From: Mycobacterium sp. 852002-10029_SCH5224772
GTDB taxonomy: Bacteria > Actinomycetota > Actinomycetes > Mycobacteriales > Mycobacteriaceae
Direction: 5' to 3'
DNA length: 64,000 nucleotides
Assembly: GCF_001667315.1 (NCBI RefSeq)
Contig: NZ_LZHT01000041.1
Location: forward strand, 1 to 64,000
The first letter of the stretch is position 1, and each line of letters begins with the position of its first letter. The position numbers and the translations under genes were made by a program. Below the pieces are notes generated by a model. That model saw only the letters and a list, made by a program, of their open reading frames with translations. It ran no database searches and had not been told where the DNA came from. This document shows, piece after piece, positions 25,240 through 36,189 of this stretch.

Positions 25240-25641
25240 CTACGCATCCCCCATCGTCAGCGTCACGGTCGCGATGACATGGTCACCAAGACTGTTGCGG
25301 CCGAACACCTTCACGGTCGCCAGGCCATCCTCCACGGCGGTCACCTCACCCGAGAACGTCACGGTGTCATACGCGTACCACGGCACCCCGAGGCGCAGCC
25401 CGATCGACTTGATCAGCGCCGACGGGCCGGCCCAGTCGGTGACATAGCGCTGTACCAGCCCGGTGTCGGTGAGGATGTTGACGAAGATGTCCTTGGACCC
25501 CTTGGCCTGCGCCAGGTCGCGGTCGTGGTGAACGTCCTGGAAGTCCCTGGTGGCCAGGGCGGTTGAGATGATGAACGTCGGGTCCCCATAGAGCTTGAGC
25601 TCGGGCAGCGTGGTGCCGACCTCGATGACCGGCGCGCTCAT
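25240..25641 (-). CDS. chsH1: MaoC-like enoyl-CoA hydratase subunit ChsH1
   Basis: ChsH1 pairs with the MaoC domain of ChsH2 to hydrate 3-oxo-4,17-pregnadiene-20-carboxyl-CoA at C17. The 133-residue hotdog protein carries the active-site region DFQDVHHDRDLAQAKGSKD, which supplies the hydratase Asp/His. The ATG at 25641 (MSAPVIEVG) overlaps the chsH2 stop as ATGA, and its own stop abuts the ltp2 start. Confidence 0.93.
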   Translation of the reverse strand: MSAPVIEVGTTLPELKLYGDPTFIISTALATRDFQDVHHDRDLAQAKGSKDIFVNILTDTGLVQRYVTDWAGPSALIKSIGLRLGVPWYAYDTVTFSGEVTAVEDGLATVKVFGRNSLGDHVIATVTLTMGDA

Positions 25642-26600
25642 GCTCGAGCCTCCACGGGCTGCCAGGCGTAGAGGCTCCACTCCGGCCCGGTGTCACCGGC
25701 CGGGAAGTCGATATAGGTTGCCTGCACCGGCATTCCAATCTTCACCTTGGCGGCCTCGACGTTGCGCAGCTCGCCGAGCATGCGCACGCCTTCCTCGAGT
25801 TCGATGAGGGCGATCACGAACGGCAGTGTGCGGCCGGGCACTTTCGGCGCGTGGTGCACCACGAAGCTGAACACCGTGCCCTTGCCGCTGGCCACCACAT
25901 AGTCGATCGGCGCGGCTTTGTCCTGCCACACAGCCGGCACCGGCGGGTGCTGCAGGCTGCCGTCCGGGCGCCGCTGGATCCTCAGCTCGTGCTCCTTGAC
26001 GCCTTCCCAGAAGAACGCCGTATCGCGCGACGACGAGGGCCGCATCATGGCGGTGGGGTCGAGGTCGTCGGGCACCGACGACGCGGGGGCCTCGGCTTCG
26101 CGGGGCCTGAACTTGAGGATGCGCCAATTCATCTCGGCGACGTCCTCGTCGCCCACCCGCCAGATGATGTGCTGGTTGATGAAATAGCCCTCACCCAACC
26201 CGGTCTGCTTGGGCCCCACCACATCACCCATCTCGGAGGTGATGCTGACGTGTTCACCGGGCTGCAGGTACCGGTGATAGGTCTGCTCGCAGTTGGTGGC
26301 GACCACGCCGATGTACCCGGCGTTGTCGAACAATTCCATGATGGGGCCCATGGGGTCGTCCTTCGGACGCTCCCCGCCCAGGCCGAACATGGTCCACACT
26401 TGAATCATGGCCGGTGGGGCCACAACTCCGGGGTGCCCGACGGCGCGGGCCGCGGCCTCGTCGACGTAGATCGGATTGCTGTCGCCGATGGCCTCCACCC
26501 AGTTGTTGATCATCGGCTGGTTCACGGCGTCGCGGCCGGCGCGCGGCTTGGGCCCGCCGGCGGCCTTGATTTCCGCGATGGCGTCCTGGATCTCGGTCAT
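25638..26600 (-). CDS. chsH2: MaoC-DUF35 fusion protein ChsH2
   Basis: This 320-residue two-domain protein has a MaoC-like hotdog (about 1-170, with VVAPPAMIQVWTMFGLGG) and a C-terminal DUF35 OB-fold (about 190-320). The first domain forms the C17 hydratase with ChsH1. The second activates Ltp2 for the retro-aldol step. The DUF35 part (RIQRRPDGSLQHPPVPAVW) lacks the CxxC zinc-ribbon pairs of many DUF35 proteins. The ATG at 26600 overlaps the fadE29 stop (ATGA). Confidence 0.94.
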   Translation of the reverse strand: MTEIQDAIAEIKAAGGPKPRAGRDAVNQPMINNWVEAIGDSNPIYVDEAAARAVGHPGVVAPPAMIQVWTMFGLGGERPKDDPMGPIMELFDNAGYIGVVATNCEQTYHRYLQPGEHVSITSEMGDVVGPKQTGLGEGYFINQHIIWRVGDEDVAEMNWRILKFRPREAEAPASSVPDDLDPTAMMRPSSSRDTAFFWEGVKEHELRIQRRPDGSLQHPPVPAVWQDKAAPIDYVVASGKGTVFSFVVHHAPKVPGRTLPFVIALIELEEGVRMLGELRNVEAAKVKIGMPVQATYIDFPAGDTGPEWSLYAWQPVEARA

Positions 26601-27760
26601 CGAGGCACCCTCGGCACTTTGAGTCCGGCTGCGGCGATCATCTCGCGCATCACTTCGTTCACGCCGCCTCCGAAAGTGATCACCAAGTTGCGCTTGGTCT
26701 GGGAGTCCAGCCAGTTGAGCAGATCGGCGGTGTCGGAGTCCGCGGGGTTGCCGTACTTGCCGACGATTTCCTCGGCAAGCCGGCCGATGTACTGAACGCG
26801 CTCCGTGCCAAAGACTTTGGTTGACGCTGCGTCGGCGACGTTGATGTCCTCACCGGCGGCGGCCACCTGCCAGTTGAGCAGCTCGTTGATCCGCCACGTC
26901 GCGTGGATCTCGCCGAGCGCCCGCTTGACGTCGGCGTGGTCGATCGGCGTGACCCCGTCACTGCCCGGCTTGGACGCCCAGGCGTGCACCCGGTCGTAGA
27001 TGCCGGCGGTACGGCCGGCCGGCCCCAGCATGACGCGTTCGTTGTTGAGCTGGGTGGTGATCAACCGCCACCCGCCGTTCTCCTCGCCGACCAGCATGTC
27101 GGCGGGTACCCGCACGTCGTTGTAATACGTGGCGTTGGTGTGGTGGGCGCCATCGGACAGGATGATCGGCGTCCAGGAGTAGCCGGGATCCTTGGTGTCG
27201 ACGATCAGGATCGAAATGCCTTTGTGCTTCACGGCTTCGGGATCAGTGCGGCAGGCCAGCCAGATGTAATCCGCGTCGTGGGCGCCGGTGGTGAAGATCT
27301 TCTGGCCGTTGACGATGTACTCGTCGCCCTGACGCACGGCGGTGGTCCGCAGGGAGGCCAGGTCGGTGCCGGCCTCGGGCTCGGTGTAGCCGATGGCGAA
27401 GTGCACCTCGCCGGCCAGGATCGCCGGCAGGAACTTCTTCTTCTGTTCTTCGCTGCCGAACTGTTGCAGCACCGGACCGACCGTCTGCAGCGTCACCGCG
27501 GGCAGCGGCACGTCGGCCCGATGCGCCTCGTTGACGAAGATCGACTGCTCGATCGGGCCGAATCCCAAGCCGCCGAACTCCTTCGGCCACCCGACCCCGA
27601 GCTTGCCGTCGGAGCCCATCCGCCGGATCACCGCGCGGTAGGCTTCGTTGTGACGGTCCTGCTCCATCGCCTTCATCTCGTCGGACGAGATCAGGTTCGA
27701 AAAGTATTCCCGTAGTTCCGCTTGCAGCTGACGCTGCTCCGGGGTCAGGTCTATGAACAT
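26597..27760 (-). CDS. fadE29: Acyl-CoA dehydrogenase FadE29 (ChsE2)
   Basis: FadE29 forms an alpha2beta2 dehydrogenase with FadE28 that oxidises the 3-carbon side chain at C17-C20. The 387-residue protein has the ACAD signatures FAIGYTEPEAGTDLASLR and VNGQKIFTTGAHDADYIW and C-terminal FGGGVNEVMREMIAAAGLKV. The ATG at 27760 (MFIDLTPEQRQ) overlaps fadE28 by 10 nt. Length equals Rv3543c. Confidence 0.95.
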   Translation of the reverse strand: MFIDLTPEQRQLQAELREYFSNLISSDEMKAMEQDRHNEAYRAVIRRMGSDGKLGVGWPKEFGGLGFGPIEQSIFVNEAHRADVPLPAVTLQTVGPVLQQFGSEEQKKKFLPAILAGEVHFAIGYTEPEAGTDLASLRTTAVRQGDEYIVNGQKIFTTGAHDADYIWLACRTDPEAVKHKGISILIVDTKDPGYSWTPIILSDGAHHTNATYYNDVRVPADMLVGEENGGWRLITTQLNNERVMLGPAGRTAGIYDRVHAWASKPGSDGVTPIDHADVKRALGEIHATWRINELLNWQVAAAGEDINVADAASTKVFGTERVQYIGRLAEEIVGKYGNPADSDTADLLNWLDSQTKRNLVITFGGGVNEVMREMIAAAGLKVPRVPR

Positions 27761-28764
27761 TGCGCTCCCACCAGATCGAGACGATGAGAAGGACCGCCCA
27801 GCAGTCGGGTCAGGTCCTTGATCGTGGAGTAGTACCGGTGCATCGGGTAGGTGATGTCCATACCCATGCCGCCGTGCAGGTGGTGGCAGAGCTGCATCAC
27901 CGGTGGCGCTTGCGATGTCACCCAATACCCGAGGACGTCCAAGTCGTCATCGGCATCCCGGCCTTCGGCCAGTCGCCACGCCACCGACTTTGCTGCCAAA
28001 TCTATGGTGCGCGAGGCGATGTAGACCTCCGCGAGCTGGGCGGCCACAGTCTGGAACGTCGACAGCGGCTTGCCGAACTGCTTCCGGTTGGCCACGTAGT
28101 CCGCGGTCAGACGCAGCGCCCCGGCCACCAACCCGTCGGCGTAGGCGCCGATGGCCGCCAGCACCAGCTGGTTGACCCGAGATGCGTTGGCGCCCACCAA
28201 GACGCTGGAGTCTTCGACGACGACGTCGGCGAACGTGACCGAGTACTCGTCGGAGCCGTTCGATGTCGGCGTTTGAACCAGCTCGACGCCGCTGGCCTTC
28301 GGTGACACCACGACCACGGCGCTGTCGGCGGTGACGATCATCCAATCCGCTTGCCCGGCATAGCCGACGCCGACCTTGGTGCCCGACAACCGACCGCCCT
28401 CGAACGTGGTCGACGGCCGGTCCGGCAGCGCGGCACCGGGCTCGTTGAGCGCGGCGGTCAGCACCCCGCCCTTGGCGACATCGGCCAGAAACCGGTCCTG
28501 CTGTTCGTCGGATGCCAGGTCAAGCAACGGCACCACGCCGAAACCCAAAGTGGCCAGGGCCGGCGTGATGGCGCCGTGGCGACCGATCTCGGTCAGCACG
28601 GTGGCGACCTCGGGCAGACCCACCCCGTCTCCGCCGAGACGCTCGGGCACCGGCAGCGCCGTCACGCCCCCGCTGACCAAAGCGTCCCAACTCAATTCGC
28701 GCTCGGACACCGACGTGACGACATCAGCGACAGCGTGCTGTGTCGCGGTGAGGTCGAAGTCCAT
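27751..28764 (-). CDS. fadE28: Acyl-CoA dehydrogenase FadE28 (ChsE1)
   Basis: FadE28 is the partner of FadE29 in the heterotetrameric C17-C20 dehydrogenase. The 337-residue protein is a shorter ACAD with the C-terminal segment ALRLTADYVANRKQFGKPL and LHGGMGMDITYPMHRYY, but a weakly conserved middle domain. This is expected because FAD sites are built jointly with FadE29. The ATG at 28764 overlaps the cyp125 stop (TGATG). Confidence 0.95.
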   Translation of the reverse strand: MDFDLTATQHAVADVVTSVSERELSWDALVSGGVTALPVPERLGGDGVGLPEVATVLTEIGRHGAITPALATLGFGVVPLLDLASDEQQDRFLADVAKGGVLTAALNEPGAALPDRPSTTFEGGRLSGTKVGVGYAGQADWMIVTADSAVVVVSPKASGVELVQTPTSNGSDEYSVTFADVVVEDSSVLVGANASRVNQLVLAAIGAYADGLVAGALRLTADYVANRKQFGKPLSTFQTVAAQLAEVYIASRTIDLAAKSVAWRLAEGRDADDDLDVLGYWVTSQAPPVMQLCHHLHGGMGMDITYPMHRYYSTIKDLTRLLGGPSHRLDLVGAQCS

Positions 28765-30014
28765 CAGGACGTCACCGCGGATTTGCCGCTGTAGTCGACC
28801 TGCCAGTGCTTGATCCCGTTGAGCCAGCCCGACCGCAGTCGCTCGGGCTCCGAAATCGGCTTGAGGTCCGGCATGTGGTCGGCCACGGCGTTGAAGATCA
28901 GGTTGATCGTCATCCGGGCGAGGTTGGTGCCGATGCAGTAGTGCGCACCGGTGCCGCCGAAACCGACATGCGGATTCGGGTCGCGCAGGATGTTGAAGGT
29001 GTGCGGGTCGTCGAAGACCTCGTCGTCGAAGTTGGCCGAGCGGTAGGACATCACGACCCGCTGGCCCTTCTTGATCTGCACGCCGTTCAGCTCGGTGTCC
29101 TCGTTGGCGGTGCGCTGGAATGCCGATACCGGCGTCGCCCAGCGAACGATCTCGTCGGCGGCGGTCGACGGCCGCTCCTTCTTGAAGAGCTCCCACTGAT
29201 CGGGGTTGTTTGCGAAGGCGATCATTCCGTGGGTGATCGAGTTGCGGGTGGTCTCGTTCCCTGCCACCGCGAGCATGACCACGAAAAAGCCAAATTCGTC
29301 GTCGGAGAGCTTCTCACCGTCGATGTCGGCCTGGATGAGCGTGGTGACGATGTCGTCGGTCGGGTTTTTGCCCCGCTCTTCGGCCATCGCCATCGCGTAC
29401 ATGATCAGTTCCATCGATGACTGCGCGGGATCGATGTCGGCGTACTCGGGATCCTCACCGCCGGTCATCTCGTTCGACCAGCGGAACAGCTTGTCGCGAT
29501 CTTCCTGGGGCACGCCGAGCAGGCCGGCGATGGCCTGCAACGGCAGCTCGCACGACACCTGTTCGACGAAGTCGCCGCTGCCCTCGGCTGCCGCGGCCTT
29601 GGCGATGTTCTGCGCTCGCTGGGCCAGTTCGGCTTCCAGCCGTCCGATGGCCCGTGGCGTGAACCCGCGGGAGATGATCTTGCGCAGCCGGGTGTGGTGG
29701 GGGGCGTCCATGTTGAGCATGACGCTGCGCTGCAGTTCGACCTGCTCCCGCTTCATCTCCGGCGGCCAGGTCGGGATGGCGCCGTTCATCCAGCTCGAGA
29801 AGATGTCGCTGCGGCGCGACACCTCCTTGACGTCGGCGTGCTTGGTGACGATCCAGTATCCGTGGTCCTCGAAGCCGCCCGCGCCATTCGGGATGTCAAC
29901 CCAGTGGATCGGCTCTGCCTTGCGCAGCTGGGCGAGCTCCTCGACGGGCAGCCCGGCAAGGTTGACGTCGGGGTCAAGAAAGTCGAAGTCGGCGGGAATG
30001 TTGGGGGGTGCCAT
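28764..30014 (-). CDS. cyp125: Cytochrome P450 CYP125, steroid C26 monooxygenase
   Basis: CYP125 hydroxylates and oxidises C26 of cholesterol or cholestenone, the entry to side-chain degradation. The 416-residue protein has the I-helix motif AVAGNETTRNSI and the heme motif GFGGTGAHYCIGTNLARM with C360 as predicted iron ligand. ATG at 30014 (MAPPNIPADFDF) was preferred. An upstream in-frame start at 30038 would lie inside the KstR operator. It is the first gene of the six-gene operon to ltp2. Confidence 0.96.
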   Translation of the reverse strand: MAPPNIPADFDFLDPDVNLAGLPVEELAQLRKAEPIHWVDIPNGAGGFEDHGYWIVTKHADVKEVSRRSDIFSSWMNGAIPTWPPEMKREQVELQRSVMLNMDAPHHTRLRKIISRGFTPRAIGRLEAELAQRAQNIAKAAAAEGSGDFVEQVSCELPLQAIAGLLGVPQEDRDKLFRWSNEMTGGEDPEYADIDPAQSSMELIMYAMAMAEERGKNPTDDIVTTLIQADIDGEKLSDDEFGFFVVMLAVAGNETTRNSITHGMIAFANNPDQWELFKKERPSTAADEIVRWATPVSAFQRTANEDTELNGVQIKKGQRVVMSYRSANFDDEVFDDPHTFNILRDPNPHVGFGGTGAHYCIGTNLARMTINLIFNAVADHMPDLKPISEPERLRSGWLNGIKHWQVDYSGKSAVTS

Positions 30015-30033
30015 GTGTAATGCGCTCCTCAAT

Positions 30034-30047
30034 TGCAACGTGTTCTA
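30034..30047. promoter_or_regulatory. KstR operator upstream of cyp125
   Basis: TGCAACGTGTTCTA matches KstR, 19 nt from the cyp125 ATG. A second operator for fadA5 lies 65 bp away. Confidence 0.9.
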
Positions 30048-30112
30048 GTGCCAGTAAAACACGGCTCCTGCGCAGATAAAAGGCAGGTCACCATCCTCGC
30101 TTGTCAGACTAA

Positions 30113-30126
30113 TGAAACGTGTTCTA
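30113..30126. promoter_or_regulatory. KstR operator upstream of fadA5
   Basis: TGAAACGTGTTCTA matches KstR and ends 10 nt before the fadA5 ATG. Confidence 0.9.
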
Positions 30127-30127
30127 G

Positions 30128-31300
<1,173 letters not shown>

Positions 31301-31307
31301 CTCGTCG

Positions 31308-32149
<842 letters not shown>

Positions 32150-32188
32150 AGTTTCAAGTCGCCAGGATTGGGAACCATCCTGGGCAAG

Positions 32189-32686
32189 ATGTCCGACCGT
32201 CGCTGGATTCGCAATTCTCGCCCGATTGCGCTGCTGCTCAAGTACTTCGCCCGTGCCCATATCTGGGTGTACCGCCGAACCAACGGCAAGGTCGGCGCCA
32301 AGCTGTTGCGGTTCCCGGCGGCGCTGCTGACGACGACCGGTCGCAAGTCCAGCCGGCCGCGGACCACCGCGACGCTGTACCTGCGCGACGGCGATCGGGT
32401 TATTTTGCCCGCGTCCTTCGGCGGGCGCGACGAAGATCCGGTGTGGTATCTGAATCTCAAAGAGGATCCCGAGGTGCGGGTGCAGATCCGGGCCCAGCAC
32501 CTGGATCTGGTCGCACGCGATGCCACCGACGCTGAGCGCGAACGCTATTGGCCGCCGCTGATCCGGATGTACCCGCCTTATCGCAAGTACCGTGAAGCCG
32601 CCGACCGGGTCATCCCGCTCGTCGTGTGCGAACCCCCTCGGCGAACGTGCACTGATGGCGAAAAATTGCCGAAATCATCGCCGTGA
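32189..32686 (+). CDS. Second Ddn-family F420-dependent nitroreductase
   Basis: This 165-residue paralog of the preceding gene has [16 protein letters not shown] and VWYLNLKEDPEV. It keeps all three C-terminal tyrosines of the Ddn pocket (Y128, Y131, Y134) but has L63 at the Y65 position. The normal family end is near VVCEP. The last 16 residues (PRRTCTDGEKLPKSSP) are read from palindromic element copy 3, which supplies the stop. ATG at 32189 was chosen over TTG at 32168; the ribosome site is weak. Its exact substrate is unknown. Confidence 0.85.
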   Translation: MSDRRWIRNSRPIALLLKYFARAHIWVYRRTNGKVGAKLLRFPAALLTTTGRKSSRPRTTATLYLRDGDRVILPASFGGRDEDPVWYLNLKEDPEVRVQIRAQHLDLVARDATDAERERYWPPLIRMYPPYRKYREAADRVIPLVVCEPPRRTCTDGEKLPKSSP

Positions 32687-32700
32687 GTGCACGTTCGGCG
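32640..32700. repeat. 56-bp palindromic element, copy 3
   Basis: Arms CGAACGTGCAC (32642-32652) and GTGCACGTTCG (32687-32697) are perfect complements, 56 bp end to end. It covers the 3' end of the second Ddn-family gene and lies 12 nt from the convergent SDR stop. Confidence 0.9.
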
Positions 32701-32711
32701 CGGGCGGCGCG

Positions 32712-33617
32712 CTAGGCGCCGTAGACGGGGACCGGCGGGCGTGCCTTGGCGAGCAGGTCGGCGACGACACGTCCCAACTCCGCGGGATCCCACTTGGCGC
32801 CCTTGTCGATCTCCGGCCCGTGCGCCCAGCCCTCGGCGACCCGAATCTTGCCGCCCTCGACCTCGAACACCTTGCCGGTCACGTCGCGCGATTCGGCGCT
32901 CCCCAGCCAAACCACCAGCGGCGAAATGTTTTCCGGGGCCATCGCATCGAAATCCTGGTCCTGCGTGGACATCATTTCGGCGAACACCGTCTCGGTCATG
33001 CGGGTGCGGGCCGAGGGCGCGATGGCGTTGACGGTGACGCCGTAGCGACCCATCTCCGCCGCGCCGACGAGCGTCAGCGCCGCGATGCCGGCCTTGGCGG
33101 CGCTGTAGTTGCCCTGCCCCACGCTGCCCTGCAGGCCGGCACCCGAACTGGTGTTGATGATCCGGGCGTCGACCGCTTTGCCCTCTTTGGACAGCCCGCG
33201 CCAGTACGACGCGGCGTGCCGCATCGTGGCGAAGTGCCCCTTGAGGTGCACGGCGATGACGGCGTCGAACTCGTCCTCGCTGGTGTTGGCCATCATCCGG
33301 TCCCGCACGATGCCGGCGTTGTTCACCAAAACGTCCAGGCCGCCGAAGGTTTCGACGGCGGTCTGGATCAGACCGGCGGCTTGGTCCCAGTCTGCGATGT
33401 TGGATCCGTTGGCGACGGCTTCGCCACCGGCCGCGGTGATTTCGTCGACCACACCCTGGGCGGCGCTACCGCCGCCCGCCGGTGAACCGTCCAGGCCCAC
33501 CCCGATGTCGTTGACCACCACGCGCGCGCCCTCGGCGGCGAAGGCCAGTGCATGCGCGCGGCCGATGCCGCCGCCCGCTCCGGTGACGATGACGACGCGG
33601 CCGTCAACCACTCCCAT
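32712..33617 (-). CDS. Short-chain dehydrogenase (Rv3548c type)
   Basis: This 301-residue SDR has the nucleotide motif VTGAGGGIGRAHALAFA, the structural NNAGIVRD, an active-site serine in NTSSGAG and YSAAKAG. C-terminal length and VPVYGA are typical of a steroid/17-beta-HSD4-like subgroup. The start is the ATG at 33617 (MGVVDGRVVI). It lies 14 nt downstream of the next SDR, so both are probably transcribed from the KstR2-controlled promoter near 34,445. The substrate is unknown, likely a C/D-ring CoA intermediate. Confidence 0.88.
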   Translation of the reverse strand: MGVVDGRVVIVTGAGGGIGRAHALAFAAEGARVVVNDIGVGLDGSPAGGGSAAQGVVDEITAAGGEAVANGSNIADWDQAAGLIQTAVETFGGLDVLVNNAGIVRDRMMANTSEDEFDAVIAVHLKGHFATMRHAASYWRGLSKEGKAVDARIINTSSGAGLQGSVGQGNYSAAKAGIAALTLVGAAEMGRYGVTVNAIAPSARTRMTETVFAEMMSTQDQDFDAMAPENISPLVVWLGSAESRDVTGKVFEVEGGKIRVAEGWAHGPEIDKGAKWDPAELGRVVADLLAKARPPVPVYGA

Positions 33618-33631
33618 AGTTCGTGTCTCCT

Positions 33632-34390
33632 CTACTTGACCGCGCTGGCGGTCGTGGTGGACAGATAGTGCGGCGGCTCGCCGCCGCCGTGCACCTCCAA
33701 CGAGGCCCCGCTGATGTAGGAGGCCGCATCCGAGGCCAAAAATGCTGCGGCCCAACCGATATCCTCGGGCTTGGCCAGGCGGCCAAGCGGCACATTCTTC
33801 GAGATCGCGGCGATCGATTCGGCGTCACCGTAGAACAGTTCCGACTGCTCGGTCTCCACCATGCCGACCACACAGGCGTTCACCCGGACCTTCGGCCCCC
33901 ACTCGACGGCCAGGGTCTGGGTGAGGCTTTCCAGCCCCGCCTTGGCCGCCCCGTATGCGCCGGTCCCCGGGGACGGCCGCCGGCCGGACAGACTGCAGAT
34001 GTTGATGATCGACCCACCGCGTGGCTGGCCTTGCATTTTGTCGTTCGCGTGTTGCGAAACCGACAGCGCGCCAATCAGATTGAGTTCGATGATCTTGCGG
34101 TTGAACTTGGCGCTGGACTCCGCGGTCAGCACGTACGGCGATCCCCCGGCGTTGTTGACGACAACATCGAGGCTGCCGTGCCGCTCCACAATGGTCTCGA
34201 TCAACGCCTTGACGGCGTCGTCGTCGCGGACGTCGCAGGAGTGGAACTCATACGGCGATCCCTCGACAGGCCGTCGCGCGCACGTGACGACGGTGGCACC
34301 CTGGGCGGCGAAAACGGAGCTGATGCCGGCGCCCACCCCGCGAACACCGCCGGTGACCAGAACCACCCGCCCGGCCAGCCCCAAGTTCAT
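33632..34390 (-). CDS. Short-chain dehydrogenase (Rv3549c type)
   Basis: This 252-residue classical SDR has VTGGVRGVGAGISS, VNNAGGSPYV, serine in NICSLSGRR and YGAAKAGLES. The start is the ATG at 34390 (MNLGLAGRVV); upstream in-frame codons add non-conserved residues. It is divergent from echA20 across a perfect KstR2 operator and so belongs to the C/D-ring (HIP) regulon. Its precise reaction is not fixed by sequence. Confidence 0.88.
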   Translation of the reverse strand: MNLGLAGRVVLVTGGVRGVGAGISSVFAAQGATVVTCARRPVEGSPYEFHSCDVRDDDAVKALIETIVERHGSLDVVVNNAGGSPYVLTAESSAKFNRKIIELNLIGALSVSQHANDKMQGQPRGGSIINICSLSGRRPSPGTGAYGAAKAGLESLTQTLAVEWGPKVRVNACVVGMVETEQSELFYGDAESIAAISKNVPLGRLAKPEDIGWAAAFLASDAASYISGASLEVHGGGEPPHYLSTTTASAVK

Positions 34391-34444
34391 GGCGTCTTCA
34401 CATGGGGGGCATGCTTCGGCGCGAGTCACTGTGCTAGCGTACCA

Positions 34445-34458
34445 AGCAAGTGCTTGCT
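34445..34458. promoter_or_regulatory. KstR2 operator between Rv3549c-type gene and echA20
   Basis: AGCAAGTGCTTGCT matches the KstR2 consensus AnCAAGnnCTTGnT as a perfect palindrome. It lies 31 nt before the echA20 TTG and 54 nt before the divergent SDR start. Confidence 0.92.
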
Positions 34459-34489
34459 TAGGTAGTTACCCCCACAAGGAAGTGGCACC

Positions 34490-35248
34490 TTGCCCATCAA
34501 ATCCACAACCACCGAACCGGGCATCGTCGCGGTCACCGTCGACTTCCCGCCCGTCAACGCCATCCCGTCGCGCGGCTGGTTCGACCTCGCCGACACCATC
34601 ACCGCGGCCGGCCAGGACCCGCAAACCCACGTCGTCATCCTGCGGGCCGAGGGCCGCGGCTTCAACGCCGGGGTCGACATCAAGGAGATGCAGCGCACCG
34701 AGGGATTCACCGCGCTGATCGACGCCAACCGCGGCTGCTTCGCCGCGTTCCGCGCGGTCTATGAGTGCCCGGTGCCCGTCGTCGCGGCCGTGAACGGTTT
34801 CTGCGTCGGCGGCGGCATCGGCCTGGTCGGCAACTCCGACGTCATCGTCGCGTCCGAGGACGCCACCTTCGGGCTGCCGGAGGTGGAGCGCGGCGCGCTC
34901 GGCGCGGCCACCCACCTGTCCCGGCTGGTGCCCCAGCACCTGATGCGGCGACTGTTCTTCACCGCCGCCACCGTGGACGCCGCCACCCTGCACCACTTCG
35001 GTTCGGTGCACGAGGTGGTGCCGCGGGATCAGCTGGACGAGGCCGCGTTACGGGTCGCGCGGGACATCGCCGCCAAGGACACTCGGGTCATCCGGGCGGC
35101 CAAGGAAGCGCTGAACCTCATCGACGTGCAACGAGTCAACTCGAGTTACCGCATGGAACAAGGCTTTACGTTCGAACTCAATCTCGCCGGAGTGGCCGAC
35201 GAGCACCGGGACGCGTTCGCCGGCACGACGAAGGGCGAGAAGGCTTAG
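34490..35248 (+). CDS. echA20: Ring-opening enoyl-CoA hydrolase EchA20
   Basis: EchA20 is a crotonase that hydrolytically opens the last steroid ring, working before IpdAB. The 252-residue protein has VVILRAEGRGFNAGVDIKEM and VVAAVNGFCVGGGIGLVG as the oxyanion-hole motifs. A TTG start at 34490 is supported by AAGGAAG about 8 nt upstream. It is first in the operon echA20-ipdA-ipdB-ipdC under KstR2. Confidence 0.94.
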   Translation: MPIKSTTTEPGIVAVTVDFPPVNAIPSRGWFDLADTITAAGQDPQTHVVILRAEGRGFNAGVDIKEMQRTEGFTALIDANRGCFAAFRAVYECPVPVVAAVNGFCVGGGIGLVGNSDVIVASEDATFGLPEVERGALGAATHLSRLVPQHLMRRLFFTAATVDAATLHHFGSVHEVVPRDQLDEAALRVARDIAAKDTRVIRAAKEALNLIDVQRVNSSYRMEQGFTFELNLAGVADEHRDAFAGTTKGEKA

Positions 35249-35307
35249 CCGCTGACGGCGATAACCGGAGCAGTGCGATCGAAAGAAGACAGGAGGAGCG
35301 GCGAATA

Positions 35308-36186
35308 ATGGCGGACAAGCGGACCACCTTCGACGATGCCGTCGCGCAGGTGCGCAGCGGCATGACGATCGGCATCGGCGGCTGGGGATCACGGCGCAAG
35401 CCAATGGCGTTCGTGCGCGCCTTGTTGCGCACCGACGTCACCGACCTGACCGTGGTCACCTACGGCGGGCCCGACCTCGGGCTGCTGTGCTCGGCGGGCA
35501 AGGTGAAGCGCGCCTACTACGGGTTCGTCTCGCTGGACTCCCCGCCGTTCTACGACCCGTGGTTCGCCAAGGCCCGCGCGGCCGGTGCGATCGAGGCCCG
35601 CGAAATGGACGAGGGCATGCTGCGCTGCGGGTTGCAGGCCGCCGCACAACGACTGCCGTTCCTGCCGATTCGGGCCGGCCTGGGCAGTTCGGTGCCCGAC
35701 TTCTGGGAGGGCGAGTTGCAGACCGTCACCAGCCCGTATCCGGCGCCCGGCGGCGGCCACGAAACGCTGATCGCCATGCCGGCGCTGCGCTTGGACGCCG
35801 CCTTCGTCCACCTCAATCTCGGTGACAGCCAAGGCAATGCCGCCTACACCGGCATCGACCCCTACTTCGACGATCTGTTCCTGATGGCCGCCGACAAGCG
35901 CCATCTGTCGGTGGAGCGCATTGTATCCACCGAGGAGCTGGTCAAGGCGGTTCCGCCGCAGGCGCTGCTGGTCAACCGCATGATGGTCGACAGTGTCGTG
36001 GAGGCGCCGAAAGGGGCCCACTTCACCACCGCGGCACCGGATTACGGTCGGGATGAGAAATTCCAGCGGCACTACGCCGAGGCGGCCTCGACCGACGAGG
36101 GCTGGCAGAAGTTCACCCAGACCTACCTGTCGGGCACCGAGGACGACTATCAGGCGGCGGTTCGCGCATTCGCAGAGGAGGCCTGA
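35308..36186 (+). CDS. ipdA: COCHEA-CoA hydrolase subunit IpdA
   Basis: IpdAB resembles CoA-transferases but acts as a hydrolase opening the final carbon ring (COCHEA-CoA). The 292-residue alpha subunit shows MTIGIGGWGSRRKPMAFVRA and VVTYGGPDLGLL at the N-terminus and AYTGIDPYFDDLFLMAADKR. Length equals Rv3551. The ATG at 35308 follows AGGAGG. It is separated from ipdB by 3 nt. Confidence 0.95.
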   Translation: MADKRTTFDDAVAQVRSGMTIGIGGWGSRRKPMAFVRALLRTDVTDLTVVTYGGPDLGLLCSAGKVKRAYYGFVSLDSPPFYDPWFAKARAAGAIEAREMDEGMLRCGLQAAAQRLPFLPIRAGLGSSVPDFWEGELQTVTSPYPAPGGGHETLIAMPALRLDAAFVHLNLGDSQGNAAYTGIDPYFDDLFLMAADKRHLSVERIVSTEELVKAVPPQALLVNRMMVDSVVEAPKGAHFTTAAPDYGRDEKFQRHYAEAASTDEGWQKFTQTYLSGTEDDYQAAVRAFAEEA

Positions 36187-36189
36187 AAA

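Noticed and set aside
35281..35307. Possible fourth GAGGAGGA element upstream of ipdA
   Set aside because: AGGAGGAGCGGCGA there is explained by the ipdA ribosome site and lacks the hairpin.
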